The notes: generated by a model not told the origin, from the letters alone. Positions 33,212 through 44,356 are shown, counted from the stretch's first letter. The stretch: 64,000 nt of DNA from Ascarosepion bandense (GCA_037127315.1 JBBBDQ010000330.1:6741001-6805000), one strand, 5' to 3'. Translations and numbers: made by a program.

Positions 33212-33266
<55 letters not shown>
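33212..33266. repeat. (GT)n(TA)n microsatellite
   Basis: Mirror-like counterpart of the tract left of the MITE. Confidence 0.95.
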
Positions 33267-33267
<1 letters not shown>

Positions 33268-33269
33268 TT

Positions 33270-34595
33270 GATGTAATTTTTTTGTTTACGTAAGTTGAAA
33301 AACTAACAAAAAATCTTTTTTATAAAATTTTTCCATATTTTGAATAATTCACAGTTTCTGATGAAAATGTTTATGATTTGTTTAATATTTTAATACTTTC
33401 AGCTTTCATAAGCCATTATTTAAATGTTTTTGTTGATGATGTTGTGACTAGATGTATGCAGTGGGGTTTCGTATTACATAAGATTACATGTGACAATTTT
33501 AAAAAAAGATTTAAAAAACCTGACAACACAGTACATCAGACTTTGGAATGCTAGATTTTCAAGTAATTTGAATATGGTTAGAAAATCACATAATGTCTCA
33601 ATTCAAATCTAAATTTCTTAGATTTTAATTTGAACACATACAGATTTTTTCTTAAGGAATCTCCACCATTTGCCTTTGACAAGGTCCTTGAAGAAATGAC
33701 ACTTACTGCAAACATAAGGTTTCCTATTCTGTAATTTCAATTCATTAGTATTGATTTTTTACAGAGATTCATTTTATATCCCAATTTTCATAAAGACAAA
33801 AGAATATTCATTCCTTTCCCAAAGGTGTTAGTGTGAAATAAATGGAAAAACTTGAACTTGGCTCATCAATCCCAATTTTCATATTGATCCTTAAGTCACC
33901 TGGCTAAAATTGAAGAAACAATAAAAGAATGCTAAAAAAGAATGTCTTATTTCATTCCATGAATAATCCAGCCTGAACCAATTCCAAAATCTGACAAAAT
34001 GACCTAACATCTAAATTTTTGTTTAAATTCCTTTATATCAGAAATGCAGTTCTACAGAAGGATACTGAGATTACAACAAACTAAACATAATATACATAAC
34101 TAATATATTTGCATATATATTATATAGATAACTACTGTATCTACATCATAAATATAAACCTACTCATTTAGATGCAAATATATTGCTCAAAAGTTAGTGC
34201 AAATTTTTACTTAAACTTTTAACCAGTTTCAAGGATTACTGATTTTTTATGCCACATAAATGGTGGGTCATTGTAGATGGTATAAAAGTTACTGAAAAGA
34301 GATACATTCATAATACAACCAGTACATTGTGGCCATTTTCATAATTAATGTTATTAAAGGTTCATTTATTTTTTTTATTATCATAAGGGCTTCTATCACT
34401 TTAAATGCAGCTTGCAGTTTAGCTGAAAATGCTTGGAGCCATCAAACTTTTGGACGGTTTTTAAATTCATTAAGTCCAGATATTGTATACAGAAAACCAG
34501 AAAAACCTGACAAAAAACTAAAAATACCTTGTCAGTTTTGTGGCCATACTCAAAACTAAGTAGACATCCATATTATAGCAACAGATATTGTATAT
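33270..34595. other. no confident gene; one exon-like stretch
   Basis: Mostly AT-rich and unclassified. At about 34405-34556 an open plus-strand stretch (AENAWSHQTFGRFLNSLSPD then KPEKPDKKLKIPCQFCGHTQ) ends in a stop and follows possible acceptors (TGCAG at 34404-34414). I do not recognise the protein. Confidence 0.35.
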
Positions 34596-34599
34596 ATAT

Positions 34600-34889
34600 C
34601 AGTCAGTTAAGTGCCATATGTGAAACACGCTTAGGCGATCATGTCTCAAAAGAGACATGACTGACTGGGCAGAAGGTTATCCCGCAGTAGGTTGCCATTG
34701 CTTTCTGCGGTCAACTGGTTGCCGACCAAGGCTACAGAACCCAATCTATCCTGTTATTTAACTGAAAGGAAGAGACAGATTAATACCTTTCCCAAGGTGG
34801 TTTACGCGTAAGTGAATGCAATGAATTCAACTGGAATTCGAACTTGGTTCCTGATTTCTCGTTCCGAGCTGATATCCAATGCACCACAA
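34600..34889 (-). mobile_element. SINE family A, full length
   Basis: From 3' end (CAGTCAGTTAAGTGCCATAT) to the tRNA-like head (GATATCCAATGCACCACAAT) at the right. B box on the minus strand AAGTTCGAATTCCAG. One of the better-preserved copies. Confidence 0.9.
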
Positions 34890-34983
34890 TGCATTGGATT
34901 TCCTGGAACAAGAAATCAGGGAGCCGAGTTCGAATTCCAGCCGAATTCATTGCATTCACTTACGCACAAATACCCTCGGAGCA
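34888..34983 (+). mobile_element. SINE family A head, inverted next to the previous copy
   Basis: TGCATTGGATTTC... GAACAAGAAATCAGGGAGCC, GTTCGAATTCCAGCCG, CATTGCATTCACTTACGCAC: the first ~95 bp of the family, head-to-head with the copy at 34600-34889. Confidence 0.85.
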
Positions 34984-35076
34984 AAAACTAAAATAAAAGG
35001 GCTGAAAAACTGATTTTGCTCAGACCCGGTAGGATACTGGAGTATCGATTTCCAATTTCGGAGTCAAATAAGTCAT

Positions 35077-35430
35077 CCAAGGATATATATATATATATAT
35101 ATATTGATAAATATACATATTATCCTACATATGCAAATGTCAGATACGTATTTTAAACTGATGGTGCCAGTTTGAAATATGCACCTGATGATTGCATAAC
35201 ACATGAAACTGAGTTGTGCCATAGAAATAGGATAATATATATATATATATGTATTTATTTATTTATTATACAGCTCTGTTCATAGATTGAGCACTGTTTT
35301 ATTAACACCTAAATAATAATGCTACATATATATATATATATATATGTACACCCTCCTTATATGTACGTTTATTAATTTATGTCACTCTATATATATATAT
35401 ATGTATATATACACACACACACACACACAG
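35077..35430. repeat. cluster of (TA)n/(CA)n tracts around an unclassified repeat
   Basis: TA tracts at 35083-35104, 35234-35250, 35328-35346 and 35388-35428. The piece at 35170-35225 (TATGCACCTGATGATTGCAT, CATGAAACTGAG) recurs inverted at 38160-38215 and, in part, at 40612-40645. Confidence 0.75.
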
Positions 35431-35474
35431 ACAGAAGGATAGCCTAACTATGGGTTTTTTTTATTTTTTTGTTT

Positions 35475-35790
35475 ATTTTCATAATTAATAATTATTTCAC
35501 CCCAAGCAAATTTACAGTGAGAGAAAAAAAAACAAAAAAAACAAGGTACAGGTGTTATTGAAAGGATAGAAGGACGGGAAGATGAATGGTAATTGACGCT
35601 GCAGTTAAACTTTTCAGATTGTAGCTTTTGATAAAGAAAGCAAATGGAAGTTAATTCAACAAACAGGAAGAGCAAGAAAGAAACTATTAGAGTAGAAGAG
35701 GTGGTTACATTTAACTTGTCAAATGGTTAAAGGGTGGGACCTAGATGCCAATCTAGTAGCACAAGTAAATTCATGTTTCATCATGGCATT
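35475..35790 (-). mobile_element. LINE 3'-tail fragment
   Basis: Plus-strand start AATTATTTCACCCCAAGCAA. Later it has TGGTTAAAGGGTGGGACCTA and GCACAAGTAAATTCATG of the last coding block. Decayed. Confidence 0.75.
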
Positions 35791-36244
35791 TGTCCTTATT
35801 TTCATGGCACAAAATCTGACTATGCACCAGCTTCATACTTATGGTCTTGTGGCAAACTTAACTATTATTTGTTAGTATATATAATATATATTCAGATGCA
35901 TATATCCATCTATGTATCAGTAACTTTATATGAATACTAACATGTACGTATCTTAGAATTATAATTACTATACTGATTAAGTAGATGTGCACGTAGATAT
36001 TTTTTTAATGAAAAATTAACATAACTGCAAATTGAAAATTTCACTAAAAAGGTGATTGCTATTCAAACACACATTCTTACTAAATACAACATTAATTCTG
36101 ATGGAAGCTTTAATAAAAGTGAAAGATCGATAAATGTTTCCTATTTGTTCATTATCTTATAACATTTATAAGAAAACGATCAATTAAAACAAAACTCACT
36201 AACTGCTGAAAATGCACATATAAATATACACAGGTACACACACA

Positions 36245-36251
36245 CATATTA

Positions 36252-36292
<41 letters not shown>
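36245..36292. repeat. (TA)n microsatellite
   Basis: About 20 TA units after a short CA run. Confidence 0.95.
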
Positions 36293-36293
<1 letters not shown>

Positions 36294-36295
36294 TA

Positions 36296-36394
36296 TTTAT
36301 TTTCCATTTTTAAGTGAGTTATTTCTACCATGAGTGGTGTCTTCACCTGAAGAAACTTGGGTAGCGAAATAACTCGTTTAAAAATGGAAAATAT
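36296..36394. repeat. small foldback
   Basis: ATTTTCCATTTTTAAGTGAG and CTCGTTTAAAAATGGAAAAT are inverted repeats of about 30 bp (with GTTATTTCTACC / GGGTAGCGAAATAAC inside). Confidence 0.75.
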
Positions 36395-36491
36395 TCAAAA
36401 GTTCTACAATATGATTGTATCAAATACTTTTTAATACAAATGTATATTGGTCTAACCCTATTATGACCAAAAACTAAGTATTAAGCAATCA

Positions 36492-36513
36492 ATATATATA
36501 TATATATATATAT
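36492..36513. repeat. (TA)n microsatellite
   Basis: Abuts the SINE at 36514. Confidence 0.9.
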
Positions 36514-36850
36514 GCATGGTAATGGATAGCAGCTTGGATTGAGAAATCATAGAACTGAGTTTGAATTCCAGTCAGATTCATTACATTCACTTATGCAGTA
36601 ATACCCTTGGGAAAGGTATGAATCCATCTCTTCTCTCAAGCTATGGATAAAAAGCAGGACAAACTGGGTTTTGTAGCCTTGGATGGCCACTGATCTGGGA
36701 AAAGGAAAAACTGTGAACTCCCACCAGCCTGAAGAAGGTTAGGTTTCATCAGGCTATCTTGCCCAAAGAAACAACTTTTACTGCAGATGCAGTACTTGTG
36801 GTGCCTCTATGACTCTGGGGAGTCACAGGATTATATAAGAATAAAATATC
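36514..36850 (+). mobile_element. SINE family A variant
   Basis: Head GTAATGGATAGCAGCTTGGA with B box GAGTTTGAATTCCAG, then CATTACATTCACTTATGCAG and AATCCATCTCTTCTCTCAAG. The 3' half (CCCACCAGCCTGAAGAAGG, GTGGTGCCTCTATGACTCTG) differs from the other copies and may mark a subfamily. Confidence 0.75.
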
Positions 36851-36892
36851 TCATAGTCAGTGCTGGAAGAAAAAAAGCATTTGATATAAAAA

Positions 36893-36990
36893 TAAAATAT
36901 GGTCTCTCTGACAGGATTTAAACCTGCATCCCCTAGTAGAAACAGTCTTTAGATATGACATGCCTTGATCTCTTGGCCATGAAGACTTCC
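36893..36990 (-). mobile_element. tRNA-Leu-like sequence (SINE head or tRNA pseudogene)
   Basis: The minus strand has ATGGCCAAGAGATCAAGGC (A box) and GATGCAGGTTTAAATCCTGT (B box) with spacing that leaves room for a long variable arm, as in tRNA-Leu. The acceptor stem is not convincing. A close relative is at 51146-51243. Confidence 0.6.
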
Positions 36991-37067
36991 CTGGTCAATT
37001 AAAGCCCAAAATAGTACTTTGAGAACACAACAAAAATTGGGAAAGGTTTGTATTCATAAGTACAATT

Positions 37068-37069
37068 TG

Positions 37070-37113
<44 letters not shown>
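37068..37113. repeat. (GT)n(TA)n microsatellite
   Basis: Directly abuts the SINE family B copy. Confidence 0.95.
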
Positions 37114-37114
<1 letters not shown>

Positions 37115-37345
37115 CTCGTTATCCACATACAAGCCTGTTTCGCTGTATCACAGCTCATCAGTGTGATAGACATCCACCTGCCTCTGGCCAGGATTGAAAC
37201 TCAATCGATTTGGTGTCAGTCAAAGTTGCTAACCCCTATGCCATAGGCACATGGAATCAGAGGAGGGAAATTTTAGTGTGTTATATAGAAGTGGTGTATA
37301 CACACCCCAGTCACTGAGAAAACTCAGTTCATTACTGAAGGATTT
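37114..37345 (-). mobile_element. SINE family B, second copy
   Basis: The minus strand carries ATGGCATAGGGGTTAGCAAC (A box) and GAGTTTCAATCCTGGCCAG (B box). The body ends TGTATGTGGATAACG at the (TA)n tract, the same boundary as at 21476. Confidence 0.75.
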
Positions 37346-37347
37346 TA

Positions 37348-37500
37348 TTTATATATATATATTCATATAGATAGGTGTGAGTTTGTAACCCTGGGTTTCA
37401 CGCTTTTGCGATCGTCAGACAAACTGATTAATCTTTTAAAAAGATTGGTTATATTTGTGTATTTTTGTGGAAGTGGGGGAATGTCATTACTACAGACACA

Positions 37501-37543
<43 letters not shown>

Positions 37544-37862
37544 ACACCCATCAACGCGTGCAGGGACACACGCACGCATGTGTGTGTGTTCGGTCATTGC
37601 GGCTTCATGATTTGCATGTGTATGTTTATGCAAGCCTCAGTGACCAAACGCGCGTGTGTGTGTGTGTGTCCCTGCTTGCGTTGATGGGTGTACAAATGTA
37701 TATATATATATGTCTGCATCTGTAGTCATGACAGATTCCGCCACTTCCACAAAAATACACGAATAGAACCAATTTTTTAAAAAAATTGGTCAGTTTGTCT
37801 GACGATCGCAAAAGCGTGAAACCCAGGGTTACAAACTCACACCTATCTATATGAATATGTCT
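37348..37862. mobile_element. long foldback element
   Basis: Arms of roughly 230 bp are inverted complements: TTCATATAGATAGGTGTGAG..., CTGGGTTTCACGCTTTTGCG and CACCCATCAACGCGTGCAGG on the left. On the right are CCTGCTTGCGTTGATGGGTG, CGCAAAAGCGTGAAACCCAG and CTCACACCTATCTATATGAA. TA tracts lie inside both arms (37503-37540 and 37698-37710). Short open frames inside are artefacts. No transposase; no target duplication resolved because TA repeats flank it. Confidence 0.85.
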
Positions 37863-37939
37863 GCTCTATCACTGATATTGAGCACTTTTAAAAAAGTACC
37901 ACGCATATATAATATGTAAACAATATAATATATATAACA

Positions 37940-38083
37940 AATTGCATATATATATATATATATATTGCTGAAGTGGTAAGTGTTTTTTAAAATTTTTTTC
38001 TCTAGAGTGCTCAGTTATAATGATAAGAGTAAATATAAAAAATAAAAATATAAAATGCCAAAATATAAATAATAATAAAAAAA

Positions 38084-38129
<46 letters not shown>

Positions 38130-38215
38130 GTACATATTATTTTACATCTCTAGTACAATTCTGAGTTTTATACACTACGCAATCATCAAGTGAAATATGA
38201 ACTGACCATCCCAAG
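37940..38215. repeat. (TA)n tracts and an inverted copy of the 35170 repeat
   Basis: TA tracts at 37948-37966 and 38085-38126. 38026-38088 (ATAAAAATATAAAATGCCAA) recurs at 40138-40200. 38140-38215 is the inverted relative of 35170-35230. Confidence 0.75.
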
Positions 38216-38229
38216 ATTTTAGTTTTTGG

Positions 38230-39388
38230 TTGTTGCATTGTTCATGGTAGCTATATATTATAATGATGGGATGCCATTTTTTAATGATATAATTTAATTT
38301 AAACTAAAACATGAAAGTGTGAAGTAAAATCTCAAAAGATAAATTAATAGGTAGAATATTTTTAGGGCAGAGGGTATATATTTTGTGCCTATGAGTCAAG
38401 AGGAATTGTTTTTAGTTTAGGGGGAAAAAAAATCAATTAATACTTTAAAAAGGTCTACATAAGAGAATCTATATTAATCTCGGTCAACATATTTGAGCAT
38501 ATATATGTACACAAAGTGTTATCATAAAATATCTAAATTCAGCTCTCTTAGCAGACTTTCTATATGTATATACTGTTTGTGTTTACTGAGCAATAATACC
38601 CTTGTAAAAGGCATGAAACCACTTTTTACATTCTATATATGTTTCATCTTTAGAATGCTGTAAGAATTTCAAGAGAAATAATTAGGTTTGTGGGCACTTA
38701 GGCAAACCACTCTCCCTTACTACCTGGATAGCAGTAACAGTAAATAGTTATTATATAGAGAATGTCACATGTATTTCCATTCTGTCTTGTCAGCCTTTGC
38801 TTCACACTGTGGTCATTCCCTGCCGACTCACCCTTCCCTACTTGCATTTTTTCTTGAGTTTGATTTTATTTCACACAGCTGCTGTCTACCAGGTGTAACC
38901 ATCTGACTTTGCAAGGACTACCCATAAAGCAGTTGCTATTCTGTAAAAACAAAAAATACCCAAATGATAAGTGGGTTCTCATGTAAACAACCAATGGGTA
39001 ACATCTGTCACTTATAACAAGACCTGTCCGGATAGTATCCATCTATTTTGTATGTTTTAGGTACTAAATGAACAAACGTTATGTAACTTGGCAACTAGTC
39101 TGAGGGATATATGCGTGAAAAGATACTCTCCTGTGGGTTACTCAGTCATGAACAAGCTTGGTTATTTATGACTTGCATAAAAGAAATAACTGACTGAGAA
39201 GATTCTATATATCTCATGCTAACGTAAAAGTGGACATAACCCAGGTCTGTCAATACAAAATGTAGCTCCACCTCCAAAATGGCTTCTAGTTATTTGCAAA
39301 GCTAAAAATCACAACCGAAAAGGATCAGATTTCAGATTATAGATAAGATTAAGGAGAACATGAAAAGAACTTGGCAGGCAATTTTGAA
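38230..39388. other. no gene recognised
   Basis: AT-rich, unclassified. 39140-39205 has a short imperfect inverted repeat around CAGTCATGAAC / TAACTGACTGAG. Confidence 0.5.
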
Positions 39389-39396
39389 AAATAGAA

Positions 39397-39975
39397 GGTA
39401 AATTTTTGATTTGTTCCCCAAAGGCCTTTTACCCCTTCAAATCTTTCCAAAACATCCTTATTTCCGTGCAAATGTAAATGCTGAACTCAAATTGATAATT
39501 GTTTATTAACTAAACCTACCTTTTTCCAAGTTAATGACCAGAAAAATATCGAACTTCTTTTCGCTGTTTATCTCACCCTGTAACCACACTTCAAAAATGT
39601 TATTCACTGCAGAATGACTTCACGCGTAGTTTGCCGATTTTTCAACCAGTTTACTTCCTTTTTGCAATTACTATGCGGAAATTGAGTTTTGAAACCAAAC
39701 AAATCGCAGAGTAATTAATTGCTCAAAGAAAGTAAATAGGCCAAAATAAGTATCCTATGCCTCAAGTCATTCAGTGGTGAATCAGATATGAGAATGGCAG
39801 TAAGGGGTGAGATATAATCCGATTTTTTTCTGGTTGATAACATGAAAAAAAAGGTAGGTTTCTTCAATAAACAATTATCGATTTGAGTTCTGCATATACA
39901 TTTGCATGGAATTAAGGATGTTTTGGAAAGATTTGACAGGGTAAAGACTTTCGGGGAACAAATAAAAAATTTACC
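39397..39975. mobile_element. MITE with long TIRs and exact 8-bp target duplication
   Basis: Left GGTAAATTTTTGATTTGTTC and right GAACAAATAAAAAATTTACC are inverted repeats. Similarity extends inward about 170 bp (CTTCAAATCTTTCCAAAACA, ACTCAAATTGATAATTGTTT). The flanks AAATAGAA (39389-39396 and 39976-39983) are identical. 579 bp, no transposase. An 8-bp duplication is compatible with hAT, P or Merlin, but the termini do not obviously match any of these. Confidence 0.85.
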
Positions 39976-39999
39976 AAATAGAAGGTACATTGGGATATG

Positions 40000-40800
40000 T
40001 CAGCAAGATTTAAAAGGAAGTACTTTAATAAGTAATAATTTTTTAATAGCCTGGAAAAATATTTTATTCATGAAATAAAAGGATAAATAGTTAAAATTAA
40101 TTAACATATAATGCGTAATGAATATAAAATGTCAAAGAGTAAATAATATAAAAAAATAAAAATATAAAATGCCAATATATAAATAATAAAAAATAAAATG
40201 AATAAAATAAAAATATAAATGAAATAATAAATATAAATAAAATAAAAAAAAGCATGAAAAATTTTCTTTCTTACATTTTATACCAACTCTGATAATAAAC
40301 AGTACATTTACACAAGCTCTGTTATTTAAAGAGTCAAATGTGACTGGTAAACTATTGTTTGGCTATACATCAAAATATATCTTTTTTTTATGCTGCTGCT
40401 GATGATTTCTATTTAGTTAGATAACACAAAAACTGTCTTCACTCTTTAATTGTTAACCTGACAAAATATCTTATCTGATATTTTACTGAGATTTAATTAA
40501 ATAGAAACAGTTCTTAGTGTTTTTTTTTTCTCATGTATGGAGGGTATTTTGTATTAAATGTCAAATTTAGTTCACATTTGTAAACACATAATCATATTGT
40601 TATATATATGGCCTGGTGATTGCATTCAAGCATGAAACTGACTGTCACCTCTGGGTGTTGAGTCAATGTCCACTTTTATGTATTAAGTTTGTCACTTATC
40701 CCCTGATGAGTAGGCAGACAGATTACTGGATTGTCTGTCTACAAAACAGAAGAGTCAAGATGCTGAAAAGTAACATCAATCAGCTATGTGACAAACTTTA
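40000..40800. other. no gene; A/T-rich simple sequence at 40135-40255
   Basis: 40138-40255 is built from A-rich AAATAAAA units and resembles 38026-38088. The rest is unclassified. Confidence 0.55.
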
Positions 40801-40811
40801 TATTTGCATTA

Positions 40812-40825
40812 ATTCTCTCTCTCTC

Positions 40826-40858
<33 letters not shown>

Positions 40859-40872
40859 GTGTGTGTGTGTGA
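40812..40872. repeat. (CT)n(TA)n(GT)n compound microsatellite
   Basis: CTCTCT, then TATATA, then GTGTGT in succession. Confidence 0.95.
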
Positions 40873-41189
40873 AAATAGTGAGAAAGTGGAAAACTTTTAC
40901 AGAAAATACATTTCACCTCTATATGGTAGGTGTTTTCAGGGCAGAATGAAAGAAATCTGTGTGTTATCAAAGAGCACAGGAATTTTGCAGAAAGGTAATA
41001 AATAACCTTATGAGATATTATAGCCAAAAAGTACTTTTTTTTTTTTATATTGAAGCTGTTAAGATCTGCTGGAATCAACATTAGCTGATTGAGGAGATAT
41101 GCTATTTTTCTATTAGATACTATACTACATTGTACTATTATCGCTTTTGTGCTGGTTAGTGATATTGTGTATAGCTTTTGTTCAGATAC

Positions 41190-41191
<2 letters not shown>

Positions 41192-41219
<28 letters not shown>
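41192..41219. repeat. (TA)n microsatellite
   Basis: Abuts the foldback at 41220. Confidence 0.95.
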
Positions 41220-41221
<2 letters not shown>

Positions 41222-41682
41222 CAAATTAAATAAATTGCAAACATTGTGCCTGCTTATTTTTAATAAAATTCATTCATACTCATGGATAATCTTCTGCATA
41301 TTATAATTGAAACATGTCAAAAATGAGCTGTAACACTAACATGTTATTATCATTCCTTTCTCAATGTACCCAAGTACTTTCAATCTGCTTCCGAGATCAC
41401 CTTCAGGGTAGTGTGAGTTATGGTAATAAAAAATAACCGCAAGAATGTGTTGCTAAAAATTACTGTAATTTTTTTTTCTGCTTCAAATATGGTTGACTAA
41501 TTGCTTAGCATTCTTGGGTCCATTGAGAAATGAATGATAACATCTGTCAATGTTACAGCTCATTTCTGACATCTTTCAATTATAATACGTGAAAGATTAT
41601 CCGTGAGCATGAAGGGCTTTTATTAAAAATAAGCAGACACAATGTTTGCAATTTATTTAATCTGACATGTCTAAAAAAAAAT
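41220..41682. mobile_element. foldback element with ~165-bp arms
   Basis: Left arm TGTCAAATTAAATAAATTGC, TGCCTGCTTATTTTTAATAA, CATGTCAAAAATGAGCTGTA; the right arm is the inverted complement ending GCAATTTATTTAATCTGACA. The centre is about 130 bp and non-coding. TA tracts lie on the left (41192) and after a short spacer on the right (41695). Confidence 0.85.
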
Positions 41683-41691
41683 TTGCTGAAT

Positions 41692-41692
<1 letters not shown>

Positions 41693-41723
<31 letters not shown>
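41693..41723. repeat. (CA)n(TA)n microsatellite
   Basis: ACACAC then TATATA. Confidence 0.95.
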
Positions 41724-42098
41724 CTGGATATTATTTACAAATCATCTTTGGTAATGTCTAATAGAAGAATTGAAAATTCTTGAATATCCAGAACATTTGC
41801 ACAGATTTTAAATACTTTATATCCAAAAATGTAAGTCAAGAAAAGTTGAATAAAAAGTTTAATTGCAGTACCTTGTAAGTTGTGTGTGTGTGTGACAAAA
41901 ATTCTCCAGGAGTCAATTTGATGAAAACCATTCATTAAGATCATGTGATCAAATAATTATAGCACTTTGCTATTGATTGGGTGTGGGCGGATAATGACAT
42001 GATGCTTTAACGCTTATGGATTTTATAATTGTATTATAAATAAAAATCAACCGGAACTATTTGTGCTTTTTTCTAATCATCATTTGTGCATTGATGTA

Positions 42099-42783
42099 CA
42101 GTGCTGCACGAAAGTAAATTATCAGTTTTAAAATATTTTTTTTCCAGATAATGAACAAATCTTAATTAAACAATGTATTCATTAAGAAAACCTTTTTTAA
42201 ATGAATTATGACCCCTTTCAAATTTTATCAAAATGAAATAAAAATACTAATTAAAAATTAAGACTTGTAAAACTAAGTGGACCCTCCATTTAATAGTTCA
42301 TGACTCCACTTTTTGAGGTCAAAAGGTCAACTAGTTTTTTTTTTAATAATTATAGTATCTGGTAGTAATGAATTTCAATTTTTTACCATTTTTCTGGACA
42401 ATGAACTACCTTCTTGAACTTGAACTACAGGACTGTCTAGGCCATTACAAAACTTGAAATTTCCTTTTTGGAACCTATTCTTTTTTTAATTTGATGCTTC
42501 AGATCATTGTCCTGTTAGAAGGTCCAGCCCAACCTAAATCCAATTTGCAAACCAAGGGCAAGACACTTTCATTTAAAATTGGTTGGTATCTTCCAGAGTC
42601 AATTGTGCCACCAATGCGCACTATTTTGCTTGTTCCTGCTGTGGGAAATCATAATGCTTCTACCTCCATGTTTAACTGTTGGCACTAAATTTTTCTCTTC
42701 AAAAGCCATATTAGGACTTCAGATAGACCGCTTATTGTTACTCTCAAAAAACTCTAGTTTGGTGCTATATTCTGTTAAGATAA
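42099..42783 (-). pseudogene. Tc1-like transposase remnant
   Basis: The left end CAGTGCTGCACGAAAGTAAA after TA is a Tc1-type terminus. On the minus strand, broken frames read FEEKNLVPTVKHGGRSIM, VRIGGTIDSGRYQPILNESV and LPLVCKLDLGW, then a frameshifted QDND-like stretch and RIGSKKEISSF. This is the middle of the DD34E domain; the N-terminal DNA-binding half is lost where SINE 42785-43090 begins. Plus-strand frames here (42491-42806) are shadows. Confidence 0.8.
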
Positions 42784-42784
42784 T

Positions 42785-43090
42785 GTCAGTTAAGTGTCAC
42801 ACGTGATACACACTTTGGAAGATCATGTCTCTTTTGAAACATGACTGACTAGGCAGAAGATTATCCTGCAGTAGGATGCCATTACTTTCTGCAGTAGACT
42901 GGGTTCTATAGTCTCGGTCAGCAACCAATCTGTCCTATTATTTAACTCATAACTAGAGGGAAGAGATGGATTAATACCTTTCCCAAGGGTATTTGTGCGC
43001 AAGTGAATGCAAGGAATTCAACTGGAATTTAAACTCGGCTCCCCGATTTGTTATTCCGAATCGATATCCACTGCACCATAATGCACATCC
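42785..43090 (-). mobile_element. SINE family A, near full length
   Basis: GTCAGTTAAGTGTCACACGT at its 3' end, GAATTCAACTGGAATTTAAA, and head GATATCCACTGCACCATAAT. Inserted in, or adjoining, the Tc1 remnant. Confidence 0.9.
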
Positions 43091-43755
43091 TTGATAATGT
43101 AGATTTCCTTAAAATAAAATGTGTTTTTCTGATGACACTATTAAAATGATATTTCAACATAAATTTTTTTCTAAATCATTATATATTCAATAAATTAAGT
43201 GGGGGATTTATCTGGTCAGCCAAATCAAGAGTCTTACATCAAAATCAAGACAAGATATTTTATAAATCTCTTGGATTTATTATCTATCAAATCTCATGTT
43301 TATACCCTGAGTGAATATATAGGTCTGTGTACCTTTTGGCAGAGAGAGCTGTTGATAGATCTTCATACCGACTTGTCCATGAAGAACTTGTGCTGATCAA
43401 GCAAAGCAGAATAGTGCCTTGAAGTGAAATCCTTATCACAGATTCTCAAAATTTTATATCTGCTCAGTTTCATATCCAAAATCTTTCAGATTGTTAAATC
43501 AAAAACTCCATTCCTTCTTTAGAAATTGCTTTGTTTACATTTAGGTAAAGAACTGAACAGAAATTTTAAGAATCTATCACAAGGATTTTGGTTAAAGGCA
43601 CTATTCAGCTTTGCTTAATTGGCAAAAGTTCTTTGTGGCTAAGTCAATCTAAAGCACATCAGATATATAAAGAGTGCTGAGAAGTTTACTTGCCAATGTA
43701 CTTACTAAAATCTAACCAAACATCAGGTACTTTCTAATCTCTTTTTGGCTGTGTA
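43091..43755. other. no gene recognised
   Basis: AT-rich, unclassified; short frames have no motif support. Confidence 0.5.
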
Positions 43756-43757
43756 AA

Positions 43758-43925
43758 GAGCATTTCAGTACCTCATTCTTTGTGCAAAGTCAATTCTGGC
43801 AGTCATGAATTATCTCCCTTTAACCTAACTCTCTAAGTTATTTGTTAATGGTGAGAGAGTTAGGTTAAAGGGAGATAACTCATGACCATCAGAAGTGACC
43901 TTGCACAAGGAATGAGAATAATATA
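43758..43925. repeat. hairpin MITE-like element
   Basis: ATCTCCCTTTAACCTAACTC and GAGTTAGGTTAAAGGGAGAT form a perfect stem. Weaker complementarity extends outward (CATTCTTTGTGCAAAGTCA / GACCTTGCACAAGGAATGAG). The loop is about 17 bp. Confidence 0.85.
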
Positions 43926-44269
43926 CCCTAGTGATCATAATAAAAGGTCCAGTTCAAAATTTCAGTACCTCCTTATAAGTTGTAAAAATTAATTCACTAA
44001 TTTCACAAAAGCATATAACCTAGTGGATAAAAGCATTGGTTGACGGATTCAAAAGTGACTTGACCCTAAATTCAATACCTGGCAATAAAAGGAGGGAACA
44101 AAAACTTGGATAACTGAGTTTGAAGGGGAATTAACTAGAAACATATATTCAAAGACATAGAATGTGGAATTACAATCATCTAACTTCATGAATGAAATAA
44201 AGTGTTCAATTCAAAATTCCAACAAATATCACCTGAAGAAGACTGAAGCATACAACAGCTGAAATGTCA

Positions 44270-44356
44270 TGAATATGATGATAAAGATGAGGACAACAGT
44301 TTGAACAATGTAAATAGTCTAAAAAATTACAATACCTCATCTCAGAAATAGAGACA
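44270..44356. repeat. dispersed repeat shared with 13395-13556
   Basis: GATGAGGACAACAGTTTGAA, CAATGTAAATAGTC and TACCTCATCTCAGAAATAGA match the direct repeat in the mariner insert; a scrap also occurs at 17590-17635. Confidence 0.6.

Noticed and set aside
39715..39990. 91-codon minus-strand frame
   Set aside because: Lies in the arm of the MITE at 39397-39975; non-coding element.
44026..44100. tRNA-like CCTAGTGGATAAAAGCATTG ... AAATTCAATACC
   Set aside because: Boxes are degenerate and spacing is poor; not enough to call even a SINE head.
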